From Gammaproteobacteria bacterium (GTDB lineage: Bacteria > Pseudomonadota > Gammaproteobacteria > Ga0077536): DNA of 28,901 nucleotides. The notes below the pieces were generated by a model. That model had not been told where the DNA came from. It was given only the letters and a program-made list of their open reading frames with translations, and did not search any database. The translations under genes were made by a program, and so were the position numbers. The stretch covers positions 1-28,901 of the forward strand of contig JACKNH010000001.1 of the NCBI GenBank assembly GCA_024234975.1. Direction: 5' to 3'. Numbering within the stretch: the stretch's first letter is position 1; each line of letters begins with the position of its first letter. This document shows positions 7,503 through 18,200 of this stretch, piece after piece.

Positions 7503-9696
7503 AACAGGTACCTCCGCCGGTTCTTGCTGAACAAGATATTGTGCCCCTGTGCCTTTCCGCAACGGATCGTGCAAAAGCCAGACCAAGTCCGACACCTTGC
7601 GGAAGGCCTCCGGCCCCTTGGTGAAACCGGTCGAACAGTTTTCCAACAGCTTCCACCTCGATTCCTGGCCCTCGATCACAGATCGAGATCACGGCATTCG
7701 TCCCTTTTCCCTTGATGCAACACTCGACAGTCGTGCCTGGGAAGCTGTACTTGATCGCGTTGTCGATGATGTTGATCACAACCCGCGTCAGCAGATGTCT
7801 GTCTCCCTGAATAACAACTTCCTGGTCGCAATTTTCAGTTTTCAGTGTAATGGACCGCTTGTTGGCCTGTGGCCACAGATCGTCCACCGCATCAAGCACG
7901 ACATCCGCCAGATTTATGTCCTCGATCGAAAGATGTGCTGATTCAGCTCTCGCCAGTTGCACAAATCCGTCCGCCAACGCGAGCGTTCGATTTGCATAGT
8001 ACTTGACTCGCTGAAGGATATCCTTCTCATTCCCTTGGATCGGAGCCCTATCGACCAACGCCAGAATGGAAATCTGCGGTGATCGCATGTCATGAGTAAG
8101 AAGTTGCAGCGCCTCTTCTCTCTGGCGTGTGGCACGGCGGAGATCGGAAATGTCGGCCAGTCGCAAAACCCAGGCAACGCCTTGCCCTTCCATGATGCGG
8201 ATATGTGACCATCGCACATCGTACACGCGCCCGGCTATATCTGAAATTTCCTGAGGAAACGCGCTGTTTTCCGGGCTAATGGAGTGATCGGTCAGATGGT
8301 CTCCCGGCAATTGAGTCAGAATCGTCGAGAAATGATCTCCCTCCAGGTCGCCCAGAAGCAACTGGGCTTGCGCATTCTGGATCAGGACGATTCCGTCCTT
8401 CGCGATCACAAATGATGCATCGGGAAGTCCGTTCAGGATATCCTTGAGGAAGTTCTGGAAATCCCGTGATCGGGAAATTGCGTCATGCAGACGTTCCATA
8501 TCGGAGGTGGACGCGGCCGTTACGGGAAGCGAGTAGTCTTCCCGAATGACCTCATCCCGGCGGAGCCTGTCCAGTTCATCGCGCATAAACGTCGTTGCGA
8601 CCTGTAGCCTGCGGGCGGCCCACACGGGATAGGCGACGGCGATTCCCGCCAATACGGCCACCGGTGAAAGCCAGATTCCGTTTTGCCAAAGCAGAAAGGA
8701 CGTGCCTGCTGCCATCATCGAGAGTATGATGACGGCCAGGAAAGTTCCCAGAGGGCGGAACAGGAGAAAGGCCACAAGCAGCAGGCAAACCAGCACCAGC
8801 GCGATTGCATACGCCGACCATTCCGGAGCCCGCTTTATCTCGTGCCCCGCAACGAGCGCCTGAACAACACTAGCGTTCACTTCGACGCCGGGCATCAATA
8901 CCCGGCTTGGGGCCAACGGCGTGGCATAGACATCGCTTAGGCCGATGGCCGTGGCACCGACCAAGACGACCTTGCCCCTGAAATACTCGTCGGGCACTCC
9001 ACCGTCCAGCACTGCGGAAAATGGAACTGAGCTGAAGGGGTGTTGGCTCGCGGCAAAAGGGATCAGAAAGGACCGAGCTTCGACCCGTCCTTGCCCAGGC
9101 AAATCAACAGGGCTGATGCAAGCCGTCGCCGCGACCCGGCACGCGGTAAGCGCGGCAACATGCTGCCAATGCTGCTGGTTCAGACCTTCAACCAGATGCA
9201 CCGAACGAATGATTCCGTCCTTGTCAGGGAATATTTCCGCATGTCCAATGGCAACATCAGGACCATGCAATGAAGGTATGGGCATGACTACCGTGGCGTC
9301 GGCGCCATCCCGGCCGGGAATTTCCATTGCAAGCGGCAGGACTGGACCGGCATTGTTCACCGACCTGGCCAGGGTTTTATCTCCTTTTGCAGGCTCAATG
9401 AACAAAACGTCGTAAAGTATGGTCCGTGCCCCCGCGCGCGCAAGCGCATCCAGCAGGCGGGCGTGCAGTTCCCTGTCCCATGGAAAGCGCCCAAGTCGTA
9501 ACACGCTTTCGTCGTCAATCGCCACAATGACTATATCGTCGGATGCGCGTGGAGCGGTACGCGCGATCAAGGTGTCATAGACACCCAGATCCTGGCGCCA
9601 GAATACATCTGATGAGACCGCCCAGATCAATCCGGCGACCGATACGATCGCAACAACAAACCAGTCTCGCCAGAACTGTGTTTTGCCTTGTGCCAT
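7447..9696 (-). CDS. CHASE2-PAS sensor histidine kinase
   Basis: A 749-residue membrane kinase. A helix at about 13-28 leads into a periplasmic CHASE2 domain (about 35-285: DIVIVAIDDESVLRLGRFPW, YFRGKVVLVGATAIGLSDVY). Three membrane helices follow at about 294-313, 317-337 and 342-360. Then come a linker, a PAS-like domain (about 415-515) and the kinase core: H-box LTHDMRSP with His535, N-box NIIDNAIKYS, G1 DRGPGI, F-box FDRF and G2 GVGLGLAF. It should autophosphorylate and pass phosphate to the response regulator encoded two genes upstream. Only 9 bp separate it from the LysM/FecR gene, so it is the last gene of that operon. CHASE2 ligands are generally unknown; the FecR-type neighbour may be its input. 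Confidence 0.92.
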   Translation of the reverse strand: MAQGKTQFWRDWFVVAIVSVAGLIWAVSSDVFWRQDLGVYDTLIARTAPRASDDIVIVAIDDESVLRLGRFPWDRELHARLLDALARAGARTILYDVLFIEPAKGDKTLARSVNNAGPVLPLAMEIPGRDGADATVVMPIPSLHGPDVAIGHAEIFPDKDGIIRSVHLVEGLNQQHWQHVAALTACRVAATACISPVDLPGQGRVEARSFLIPFAASQHPFSSVPFSAVLDGGVPDEYFRGKVVLVGATAIGLSDVYATPLAPSRVLMPGVEVNASVVQALVAGHEIKRAPEWSAYAIALVLVCLLLVAFLLFRPLGTFLAVIILSMMAAGTSFLLWQNGIWLSPVAVLAGIAVAYPVWAARRLQVATTFMRDELDRLRRDEVIREDYSLPVTAASTSDMERLHDAISRSRDFQNFLKDILNGLPDASFVIAKDGIVLIQNAQAQLLLGDLEGDHFSTILTQLPGDHLTDHSISPENSAFPQEISDIAGRVYDVRWSHIRIMEGQGVAWVLRLADISDLRRATRQREEALQLLTHDMRSPQISILALVDRAPIQGNEKDILQRVKYYANRTLALADGFVQLARAESAHLSIEDINLADVVLDAVDDLWPQANKRSITLKTENCDQEVVIQGDRHLLTRVVINIIDNAIKYSFPGTTVECCIKGKGTNAVISICDRGPGIEVEAVGKLFDRFHQGAGGLPQGVGLGLAFARSVAERHRGTISCSARTGGGTCFNLVLPTMQEHQPIATDR

Positions 9697-9705
9697 TGAG
9701 GCCGC

Positions 9706-11004
9706 CTATCGCGTCAGCGGGGCAACATGCAATTCTTCATATTGAGACCACCTTGCGAAGGCTGTCTCCCCAACGCCCCCCCTGCTTTCGACACGCCAGT
9801 AATAGACCCCGGGCGGAAGGTCCGTGACGACAATTTCCGTATCGGACATTCCCGCCTCATCAAGTACCGGCACACCGTCCGGTTCCGGCAGAAGCTGGAA
9901 ACGATATTGGCGATCGCCGTTGCCATTGGACCGCCAGCGGAATAGCAAGCAGCGCCTTGCCGGACAGTCGGGAGCCTCCTCGACTGACGCCGTGAGGTCA
10001 TTCCGTCGACGCTCCACCGCAAACGAAGTCGACTTCCCTTCGATGCCGCCTTCGGAGATCGCGGTGAACCTGGCAAAAAAACTTCCGTCGGGGATGTTCT
10101 CGAACGTTATGTCCGGCGTGGTGGATTCCTCTTCGGCGAAAAGGTCGATAAAGCCCGCGTCTGTCGCCATCTGTACCCTGTACAAGGCCGCACCGGGCAC
10201 TTCTCCAAGGTGAAAGCCGACCAGCGCGGCATCCTGCAGTGCGTCAGCATCGCTCATTCGGGGGGCGGGCAGCAGGTTTTCGGGCGCGCGCATTGCCTGT
10301 TTGTCAACGGTTATACCCTTGCCGGCATCTAACACCAGTTCCTGCCGATCGGCCGCAACCACAACGGCCCCTTCCAAAACGCTTGCCCCGGCCACTCCGG
10401 AACTGTCCCGATACGTCACGCGATAACGGGTCCCCCGCACCGAGGCTACGGATACCGGTGTTTGAATCTCGAAGCGATCATTCTCTCGCTGCAAGGGCCG
10501 CACACGGGTTTCGACCCGGCCAGTGCGCAGCAGAAAGCGCTTTTCCACCGCACCGGTCAGCAATATCCGACCGAGACTCACGATCTCCATGCGCGAACCG
10601 GAAGGCACGGTCAGAACCGAGCCGTCCGCCAGTTCCATGGTCAAAAACGATGCCGTGCCCGCACTGACCGTTCCACCAGGTTTGACGGCCTGGTCCAAGC
10701 CAGCCCGACGCCCGTCAATCGTAACATTACCGCGCAGGGCGACGACCTTCGCCGAAACGGGTTCCACCCGCAACAGGTGCCGGGGAATACGCAGGATGGT
10801 CCCCGCTCGGATCGCATCGGGATTGCGAATGCCATTGCGCCGCTGGACTTCGCGATAATCCTGCAACCGTTTCAGTCCCCGCCGGGCTATACCATCCAGC
10901 GTATCGCCACGCACCACCCGGTAAGGCAGATCACCTTGCACCTCGGCCTTCGGAAGCACCGGAGATGGTACTAGCAACAAGAGCAACAGCAAGGCGTACC
11001 TCAT
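9706..11004 (-). CDS. Periplasmic LysM + FecR domain protein
   Basis: A 432-residue protein with a signal peptide (about 1-19, RYALLLLLLLVPSPVLPKA). A LysM domain follows at about 27-75 (YRVVRGDTLDGIARRGL, AIRAGTILRIP), which binds peptidoglycan in this family. Next is a FecR domain at about 108-205 (SFLTMELADGSVLTVPSGS, TPVSVASVRGTRYRV). The C-terminal region, about 265-430, has two fibronectin-like beta modules (PGVYYWRVESR). It lacks the N-terminal cytoplasmic tail of classical FecR, so it cannot contact a sigma factor directly and is probably a periplasmic sensor feeding the CHASE2 kinase. Its ATG overlaps the response regulator stop (ATGA) and has a strong GAGGAGG ribosome site. What it detects is not evident; cell wall status is one possibility. 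Confidence 0.88.
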   Translation of the reverse strand: MRYALLLLLLLVPSPVLPKAEVQGDLPYRVVRGDTLDGIARRGLKRLQDYREVQRRNGIRNPDAIRAGTILRIPRHLLRVEPVSAKVVALRGNVTIDGRRAGLDQAVKPGGTVSAGTASFLTMELADGSVLTVPSGSRMEIVSLGRILLTGAVEKRFLLRTGRVETRVRPLQRENDRFEIQTPVSVASVRGTRYRVTYRDSSGVAGASVLEGAVVVAADRQELVLDAGKGITVDKQAMRAPENLLPAPRMSDADALQDAALVGFHLGEVPGAALYRVQMATDAGFIDLFAEEESTTPDITFENIPDGSFFARFTAISEGGIEGKSTSFAVERRRNDLTASVEEAPDCPARRCLLFRWRSNGNGDRQYRFQLLPEPDGVPVLDEAGMSDTEIVVTDLPPGVYYWRVESRGGVGETAFARWSQYEELHVAPLTR

Positions 11005-11717
11005 TCCGCCTCCTCAAGTGTTTTCGTTTGTGCCATTTGTTCAAGTCGGTATCCGAAGTTGTACACCGGAAGGAGGCGAAATCCCTTTTCCGCCCTCAAC
11101 CCAAGTCGATTTCGTATCTTTGATACGTGCACATCCAGCGTTCGCGTCTGAATATCGGGATTGGTACCCCAAATCCGTTCCAGCAGGTGCGTCCGCCCCA
11201 TCGGGCGACCCATGTTTCGGAAAAGCATCAGCGCCAGACTGAACTCCTTCTCGGTGAGTTTGACGGTCTGCCCGCCGATTTCCACAACACTGGCGCCATG
11301 GTCAAAGGTCACGCTGGACACCTGTTCAATCCCGGATGACGGCTGATCTTGCGGAAGAACGCGTCGCATGACTGCCGCGATCCTCGCGGCAAGAACCTGT
11401 GGTTCACAAGGTTTGATAATGAAGTCATCCGCGCCCGCCCCGAGGGCTTGCACGATATCATTCGAATCGGAACGGCTGGTGACCATTATGATGGGGGGGC
11501 GGGAATCTAGTCGCTCCTTGGTCCATAACATAAGATCATAACCCGTACCATCCGGCAGGTTCCAGTCCAGAAGCAGCAGATCGAAGGAATCCTGTCGGAG
11601 ACTCGACTTCATGGCGGCGACACTCAAACATGACGTGTAACTGTGGCCCGCGTTCTTCAACGTGGTTTCAACCACTTCCTTCCATACAGGGTCATCTTCG
11701 AGAATCAGAAGATGCAT
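11001..11717 (-). CDS. OmpR/PhoB-family response regulator
   Basis: A 238-residue regulator. The receiver domain has acidic Asp8/Asp9, the phosphoacceptor Asp51 in LLLLDWNLPDG, Thr80 and Lys102 (IIKPCEP). The C-terminal winged helix contains TEKEFSLALMLFRNMGRPM and RTLDVHVSKIRNRLG, the OmpR recognition-helix region. I chose ATG 11717, with AAGGA spaced 7 bases upstream; the longer frame would begin with a TTG at 11732. It is the expected partner of the CHASE2 kinase, co-transcribed with it and the LysM/FecR gene. The tandem TTCAGAT repeats just upstream are a plausible binding site. Targets probably include the adhesin genes immediately upstream, but that is inference from position. Confidence 0.92.
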   Translation of the reverse strand: MHLLILEDDPVWKEVVETTLKNAGHSYTSCLSVAAMKSSLRQDSFDLLLLDWNLPDGTGYDLMLWTKERLDSRPPIIMVTSRSDSNDIVQALGAGADDFIIKPCEPQVLAARIAAVMRRVLPQDQPSSGIEQVSSVTFDHGASVVEIGGQTVKLTEKEFSLALMLFRNMGRPMGRTHLLERIWGTNPDIQTRTLDVHVSKIRNRLGLRAEKGFRLLPVYNFGYRLEQMAQTKTLEEAE

Positions 11718-11740
11718 ACCACAATCCTTCAATAATAATT

Positions 11741-11757
11741 TTCAGATAAGTTCAGAT
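11741..11757 (-). promoter_or_regulatory. Tandem TTCAGAT repeats, candidate response-regulator site
   Basis: TTCAGAT occurs at 11741-11747 and 11751-11757, a 10-bp pitch that puts both copies on one face of the helix, as OmpR-family dimers require. The pair lies in the short gap between the BamE-like gene and the response regulator, 24 bp upstream of its ATG. It may allow the regulator genes to be transcribed separately from the adhesin. Confidence 0.45.
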
Positions 11758-11771
11758 CATTTTTCCGTCGG

Positions 11772-12215
11772 TTAAAGTGAATTGGCAATATTTTGGCATT
11801 GCCTTCTGCGCCACACGGACTTCATTACGCGTTGGTCTAGATCGAACAGAACCTTGTACTGGCACACAATATAGTTTCCAGAGTCGGGCATTCTAAATTT
11901 GAAATTGTAGTTCCATGTACGCGCGTCGGGCTTCGAATTGCGAAGCGGTTGCCCCAATGCCGACTGGACGTCCGCCTCCGTCAAACCGGGCTTGATCGTG
12001 GCGAAAGCCAGCGGTTCGCGTACCTGTCCATCGCGCTGGAAACGCTCTGTAAGATCGCGGATGCCAAGGGCGACATCGGGATAGTCCAACGCTCCGGGGT
12101 TGCTAACCGAGTCCACAGGGTTGTGGTGATCCTGCGCGACAGCCGCGCCGGTCCAGCCCGCGCCCAGTCCGGACAGGAGAAGCGCTGCCGCGACTGGAAT
12201 AGTTATTTTGCTCAT
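11772..12215 (-). CDS. BamE/SmpA-like periplasmic protein
   Basis: A 147-residue protein from ATG 12215, chosen because a clean signal peptide follows (SKITIPVAAALLLSGLGAGW, cleavage near AVAQD). The frame extends upstream to 12266, but that would overlap the adhesin gene and spoil the signal peptide. The mature part has the SmpA/OmlA pattern FATIKPGLTEADVQSALGQP, followed by WNYNFKF and a conserved-looking Cys pair (IVCQYKV and RRRQCQ) that could form a disulfide. There is no lipobox, so it is soluble or membrane-associated rather than a true BamE lipoprotein. It lies 28 bp behind the giant adhesin gene, suggesting an accessory role in its outer membrane display. Confidence 0.75.
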   Translation of the reverse strand: MSKITIPVAAALLLSGLGAGWTGAAVAQDHHNPVDSVSNPGALDYPDVALGIRDLTERFQRDGQVREPLAFATIKPGLTEADVQSALGQPLRNSKPDARTWNYNFKFRMPDSGNYIVCQYKVLFDLDQRVMKSVWRRRQCQNIANSL

Positions 12216-12243
12216 GGCGGAGTCCCTTGTTTCTCTGATAGGG

Positions 12244-15200
12244 TCAAAGCACGATGATCGTGTCATAGATGAACAGCGTGACCCCTGTGGACATGCTGGT
12301 GTAGGCTACGTAGTCTCCTGTAGGGACACCCGTGCTCCAATCTGCCGTGCTTGACAGTTCAACCGTGTCATCGGCGCCCCCTTCGATCGTCAGAACGTGG
12401 GAGCCGGAACCGGTGATGGCCAGCACGTCCGCAGGATCGAGGCCGGAAATGGCGTTACCGTGCATTTCCAGCGCTTCAACATTGGTCAACAGATCGGAGA
12501 GATCAGAACCGTTCAGATCTTCCTGATATCGCAGTTCAATCGTGTCTGTTCCGGCGCGCGCATTTATGGCGCCACCCGTCCACAATAGGTGATTATCCCC
12601 GTTCGTGGCGATTTGCGCTGTGGACGAAAGGGTGACTTCACCTGTCACATGCGCGGATTCTGTTGCGGTGCCATCCACGGTGAAGGCTTCCACGCCAATC
12701 TGCGAACCAGCCGTAGCGGTATTTGTATCCTGCAGCGCACTCTTGGCCTGTTTGAAACCAATATCGTCAAGATCGGACTGGCTAAGACCGGTAATCGTGT
12801 ACGTGCCAGAATCAAAACTGATCCCGTATTCGGCCCCGTCTGTGATCTGCGCTCCCGCTACATAGAATGATGCGAACTCTCCCAGGCCCGTGAGCATCAA
12901 TGTCGTCGTTTCCTGACTGGCATCGGGTGCGTTCGGAACGGAGGCATCAAGGGAATCGATCATCGCGGCATTAAGGTTGAACGGTATGATGGTATTTTCC
13001 CGGCCAAATGTCGGGCTGGGATCCATCGTCAACCCGTCTGACACCGGATTGACCGTGACATCCGCCAAATCGAACAGCTCCAACAAGCTGTCTTCCAGCG
13101 CGCTTTCGCCGCTTTCGACAATCAGCGTCAAAGCGCTCAACGTGCCGCTCCAGTTGGCGGGCGGCACGATTCCGACATAGTCGGGCATCTCGCCTTCAGG
13201 GGCGATAACCCATGCGTTCATGCCGTCGCTGCCGCCGGCATTGTGGGCCTGCGTTGCGCTGCCCGCATCTGCTCCGGTGAAGACCAGAAATCCTTCAGGC
13301 AGGTTGGACAGCATGATTGTCTGCACCGTTTCCGAATCATCGTCATCGAGCAGCGAGGCGGTAATGCCTGTGACCTCAATCATGGTATCTTCATCGCCAG
13401 ACGATGCGGTCGTGGTGATAGTGAGGCCATTGTTGACCAGTTCGAATGTCGACACTTCTGTGCTGCTTGCCGATTCCTGATTGGCGGCACCAGTTTCCTG
13501 TGTGGTTGCCATGGCCATGAAGGAAACGTCCCCTGCCGTACTGACATCCGGATAGTATCGCAAATTGACCGTATCGCCGGGAGAAACGCCAGTAACGACG
13601 TAGTATGTTTCGCCGCCTACTGTTTCCGTGGCCAAGGGGATGCCAAGGGCATCCTTCATCTCGCCGGATTCGAGGCCGTTCGTGCTGCCTGCGGCATTCG
13701 CCTTCACGTAGAGCTTGCCGTCAACAATAGTGGCTGCTGCGCCATCAGCCGGATCGGCAACCGTGACGGCAACCGGCATAAAGACATCGCCCTCATCGGT
13801 CGCCGGAGCAACGATCGTGATAACAGGCGGATCGGTAACAGGATCGACAGGCACGACTTGCCCGGCAGGATCGGTCGGCGGAGGAATGGTCGCCTCTTCG
13901 GTATCGCCACCCGCGACGCTTGTCGAAAGCGTTGCTTCAAGCTGGAAGCCTTCGAATGCATTGTTCTCATTCGAATTTTCTGGCGGGGTGATGAGAATGC
14001 CGTCCATCAGTGCCTGGATCGCCGCGTTCGCATCTCCGCCTGCGGGGACCACCACCGATGCGCTCCAGACCGTTTCGCCATTCACTACGGTCTGGACCAT
14101 GCCTTCTATCACGGTTCCAGGCGCCACATTCTTGATCGTAATCGTGAAAGTGTTGGGCGAAGCTGACGCCTGCACCGTGACGCCCGCGGTGATGATGCTC
14201 GAAAGCGGGAACGCGGCATCCTCGGTAACATGGGCGCCATTATAGGCCCATTCATCAATTACGGCTGGATCGGTTCCGCCTCCCGGCGAAAAGTCGGTCG
14301 TCAGCGTCCATGTGACCGTGTCGGCCTCCATGGAAGTCGTTGCCTCGGGATCGTCCGGGCGGTCCTGTGTCTGAACCTCGATGGTGATCGTATCGCCCGT
14401 GTCTGCGGTTGTGGTAACGCCGCTGACGTCAAATGTGACCGGCAAGACTTCGTCCCCATCAATCGGGAGAGCACCTGAACCGTAGATCAGCAACCATGTT
14501 CCTCCACCCGCGAACTGTGCTCCATTAACGGTCACACCATCGGGCACTCCGCTGATGACAACACGGATCACTTCCTCGCTACCGTCATTGTCAGCAGTGT
14601 TATCGTCACTGTTAGCATCGGCCAGTTTCGCGATACCGACATTAACCGTGACTGATCCGGCGGCAGTCATCACCACAGTATCATGGGCGTTGTCATCACC
14701 GCTGTCGCTATCAGTAATGGTGCCTGCCCCGGTAATACCGGCAATGTTCACATGCACTTCATCCGTCACCGGCGCAGCGGTCAGCGCGAAAGTGCTATCC
14801 TTTACAACCGAGGTGCTGCCGGATGGGGTAGCACCGAAATGGTCGTCGGTGATTTCATACTTGTAGCTGAACGAGCCAAGGTTCCCATCAAGATTGGATG
14901 CACCCTTGGCGCCCAGGTTGCCGATGTCAGATTGCGAAATGACGTAGTAGTCCACGCCATAATCAACCCCGCCAATCACCTGCGTTGTGGCAATGGCGGC
15001 ATCGGCAAGTTTCGCTGAATCCAGGTACAGATCGAAATTGGCGCTGTCCGCATCGCTGGCCAGAATCCACACCGTGGTCAGAACTTCGTCCGTGTCGCCA
15101 TTGGCGTGAACGATCTGCAGGTCGATCGGGCTGATCGTATCTTCCAGAACCGTAGCGGAGATACTCGCGCTCGCTTCCGGTGATGGCGTAACCGTGAAGG

Positions 15201-18200
15201 TAAGGTTCTCGGTATCGTCGATCCACGTGGTTGACGCGCCATCGTTCTCGGTGGTGACCGGCGTGATGGTCAGCGTCTCGCTGCCACTGAAATTTTCCGG
15301 CACCCGGATCGTGGCAGTTGCAAGCTGGGCCTCTGTCAACAGCCAGACGCGTTCTTCGCCAGTGCCTCCTACCAGTAGGGAACCACCGCGCAACACCATG
15401 CCCTCGGACAGGCCCGTAACGCGGAATGTCGCCGTTTCGGAACCATCGTTGTCCTGTTTCGCAGCGGCTGTAACCATATCGGACAGGTTTACAGTAGATC
15501 CACTGTCCAGATCGGCCTCGACATAGGTCGCGTCTGTCGTCGTGAGGTCTACCGGATCGGGTACTCCCTTGACGTCGACGTGAATGGGCAGGCTGACTAC
15601 CCCCGACGTCGATGCCCCATCCACCGAAGTGGCAGAAACGCTGAGATCGAAATCCTCATTGCTGTTCGGCGGTGGTTGCAGGGTCAACGATAGGGCATGA
15701 TCGAAATCAGGGATGGTCACCGTGCCGCTGGAAGTATCCAGCGTGACACCGTTGTAAATCAGAATTGCACCAGCAGGGATGTCGCTGATAGTGACATTGA
15801 AGGTTTCGGTCGGGTCCGAACTGGTCGGACGGATATGCAGCGGGTTCGGCGTGTCTTCCAGGCCGACAACCCGCGCGCTGAGCGAGAGCGTCACATCATC
15901 CGCATCGCCAACCAGCGTCGGCAGGGTCAGCACGGACAACCCCGACACGGCATTGACCGTAGTTCCGCCCGCATCGGGATCGGTGTCGATCGTATAGGCC
16001 TGCATTTCGATCGTGATGGTTCCGCCCGATACGTTTGCCGGCGGTATGAATTGCAGGTTTGCCAGTTCGGAAACCGGGATATTCAGCGGGGTTCCTGTAT
16101 AGGTCAGCGTGGTGGAGCCATACTGGAACTGCGCGCCGATCATGCTGTCGCCCGGTGCGCCGCCAGTGAGGACCGGCGTCAGTTGCGCGAAGAGTTCTTC
16201 GCTACCGTCACTGTCTTCATCGGCCCAGCCGGAAGCAAGCTGATACCCGCTATTTTCCGCCCCAAGATCGAACGGTGTGTCTTCTGCCCATGAGCCAGTA
16301 TAGGTGTGATCACCAGCCATGGTCACATCGTTGCCTGCCGGGTCGGCCGTATCGGTATCCACCTGTTCCGCCACCGGAGTTACCGTGACCTTGATATCGA
16401 GATCACTGGAAACTGTGCTGGACACAGTTAAACCATCAACCACAGCCGTATCGGTGGAGGTTACGTTCACGACAAAGGTGTGATCCGCACTTGAATGGGC
16501 AGGAGGACGGACCATGAAGCCATCAAGCACGGTCTCGCGCTCTGCTTCGGTGAGGGAGCCGCTGGTGAAATCGATGGTGTAGGTAGTGCCAGCCAGATTG
16601 GCGGTAAAGCCCGTGCCCGTTGGAGCCGTGACAACCCAGCCTGTCGGCACTTCAAAGACAACCTTGCCGATTACCTCAGCACCGCCTGCCGTTACAGTTG
16701 GCGTGGATGAAGCCGGATCGGTGACGCGCAAACCGGCCAGAAAGGCAACCGCATTGTCCTCTGGCATCGTAACGTCCGCCGCCACTACATCGCCCGCCAA
16801 CGGATTGACGTGGAGATTCAGGGTCACGGAATCCTGCTCCACCGCCGTGGTATAGCCCGGAGCCGGATTGTCGCTGTCTCTGTCCTGCGCCTTGAGCGTG
16901 ATTGTAACCGCCACACTGCCGCTGAAATCCGCAGGGGGAGTAACCACCATGTTCGGCAGACTGGTGCTGGTAGTGCTCAGACCGTTGGCGGCGACTGTTA
17001 CCACCTGATCCGCTGTCGTGATCGTCGTGCTGCCAACCCTGAAGCCGACCGGCAGTCCGGTGATCTCGAACCACCGGCGTTCGCTGCCATCGATATCTGT
17101 TGTCGAATTTCCATCAGGATTGAGCCCTCCTGAAGCGGGATAACTGACGGTCAGCAGGTTCCTCAGGTTGACGTTTCCACCTTCGTTTATGAAGTGGTGA
17201 TCTGCCCTCGTATCTTGCGTGGTTGGCGGGGTTGCGTCGGTCACGTCTCTCAGGGTCAGTTCCACCGGATCGGTCACGGCTAGCACCGCAACCGTCATCT
17301 GCGCCGAGTTTGAGGCCCCGGCCACGCCAGACACCTGAACTCCCGAACCATCGACTTCGAAGCTGGTTGCCCTGACAGCAAGGGTGAAGTTTTCGTGCCG
17401 CTCCGGCGCTGGCAGAACTGTCATCGCCTCATATTCCGCTTGCGTCATCGTCAGCGTGGCTGTGGGCAATCCGGTAGGATGATCGACATCGGAAATGAGA
17501 ACAGTAATTGCGGCAGTGCCGACCACGGTATGGGTACCCGAACCGTAATTCAGAACCGCGCCTGCGGGAATGCCACTTAATTCGATCAGACCCAGGCGTT
17601 CGGGATCATCGCCGGCTGCAGCTCCGTTCTGATCGGTTGCATCGGTGATGACGGGGAGGTTCAGACCCAGCGCAACAGCGGTATCCTCGTTGGTGCTGAT
17701 GGCAATATCATCGAAAGTTATGGTTGGCGCATCGGAAACAGGCACAACCGTTACCGTTACCGTTGTCGTGATGACCGATCCATCATCTGCCACAGTGGTA
17801 TAAGTGAACGTATCTGTGCCGCTGTAGTTTCCGTTGGGCGTATACGTTATCGAACCATTGGGGTTGACCGTCGCGTTGCCATGCGCCGGCGCGTCGGCCC
17901 CGGTTCCGATCGTCGTGTTGGCGCCGGTGGCATCGGCGTTGGTATTGAACGTCGTGCTCTGGTCCTCGGTGGTCGATGCCGATTGCATATCGGTCGAGGC
18001 GTCATCGACGACAGAGACTGTGAAGGATGAGGGAACAACATCGCCATCGCCATCGGTGATCTGATAGGCGATGGGCAGATCGAGGCTGGTCTGCCCGCCA
18101 TGATCCAGTATGCCCGACAGAGTCACACTGTAACCCGCGGAACTGGCCGTCGGGTTGCTGATCGTCGCGGTGAAGATGGTGGCGCCGCCGGCAGTCGCCG

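Noticed and set aside
12216..12266. Longer start for the BamE-like gene overlapping the adhesin stop
   Set aside because: The signal peptide begins at the internal Met at 12215; the extension would place a polar segment before it.
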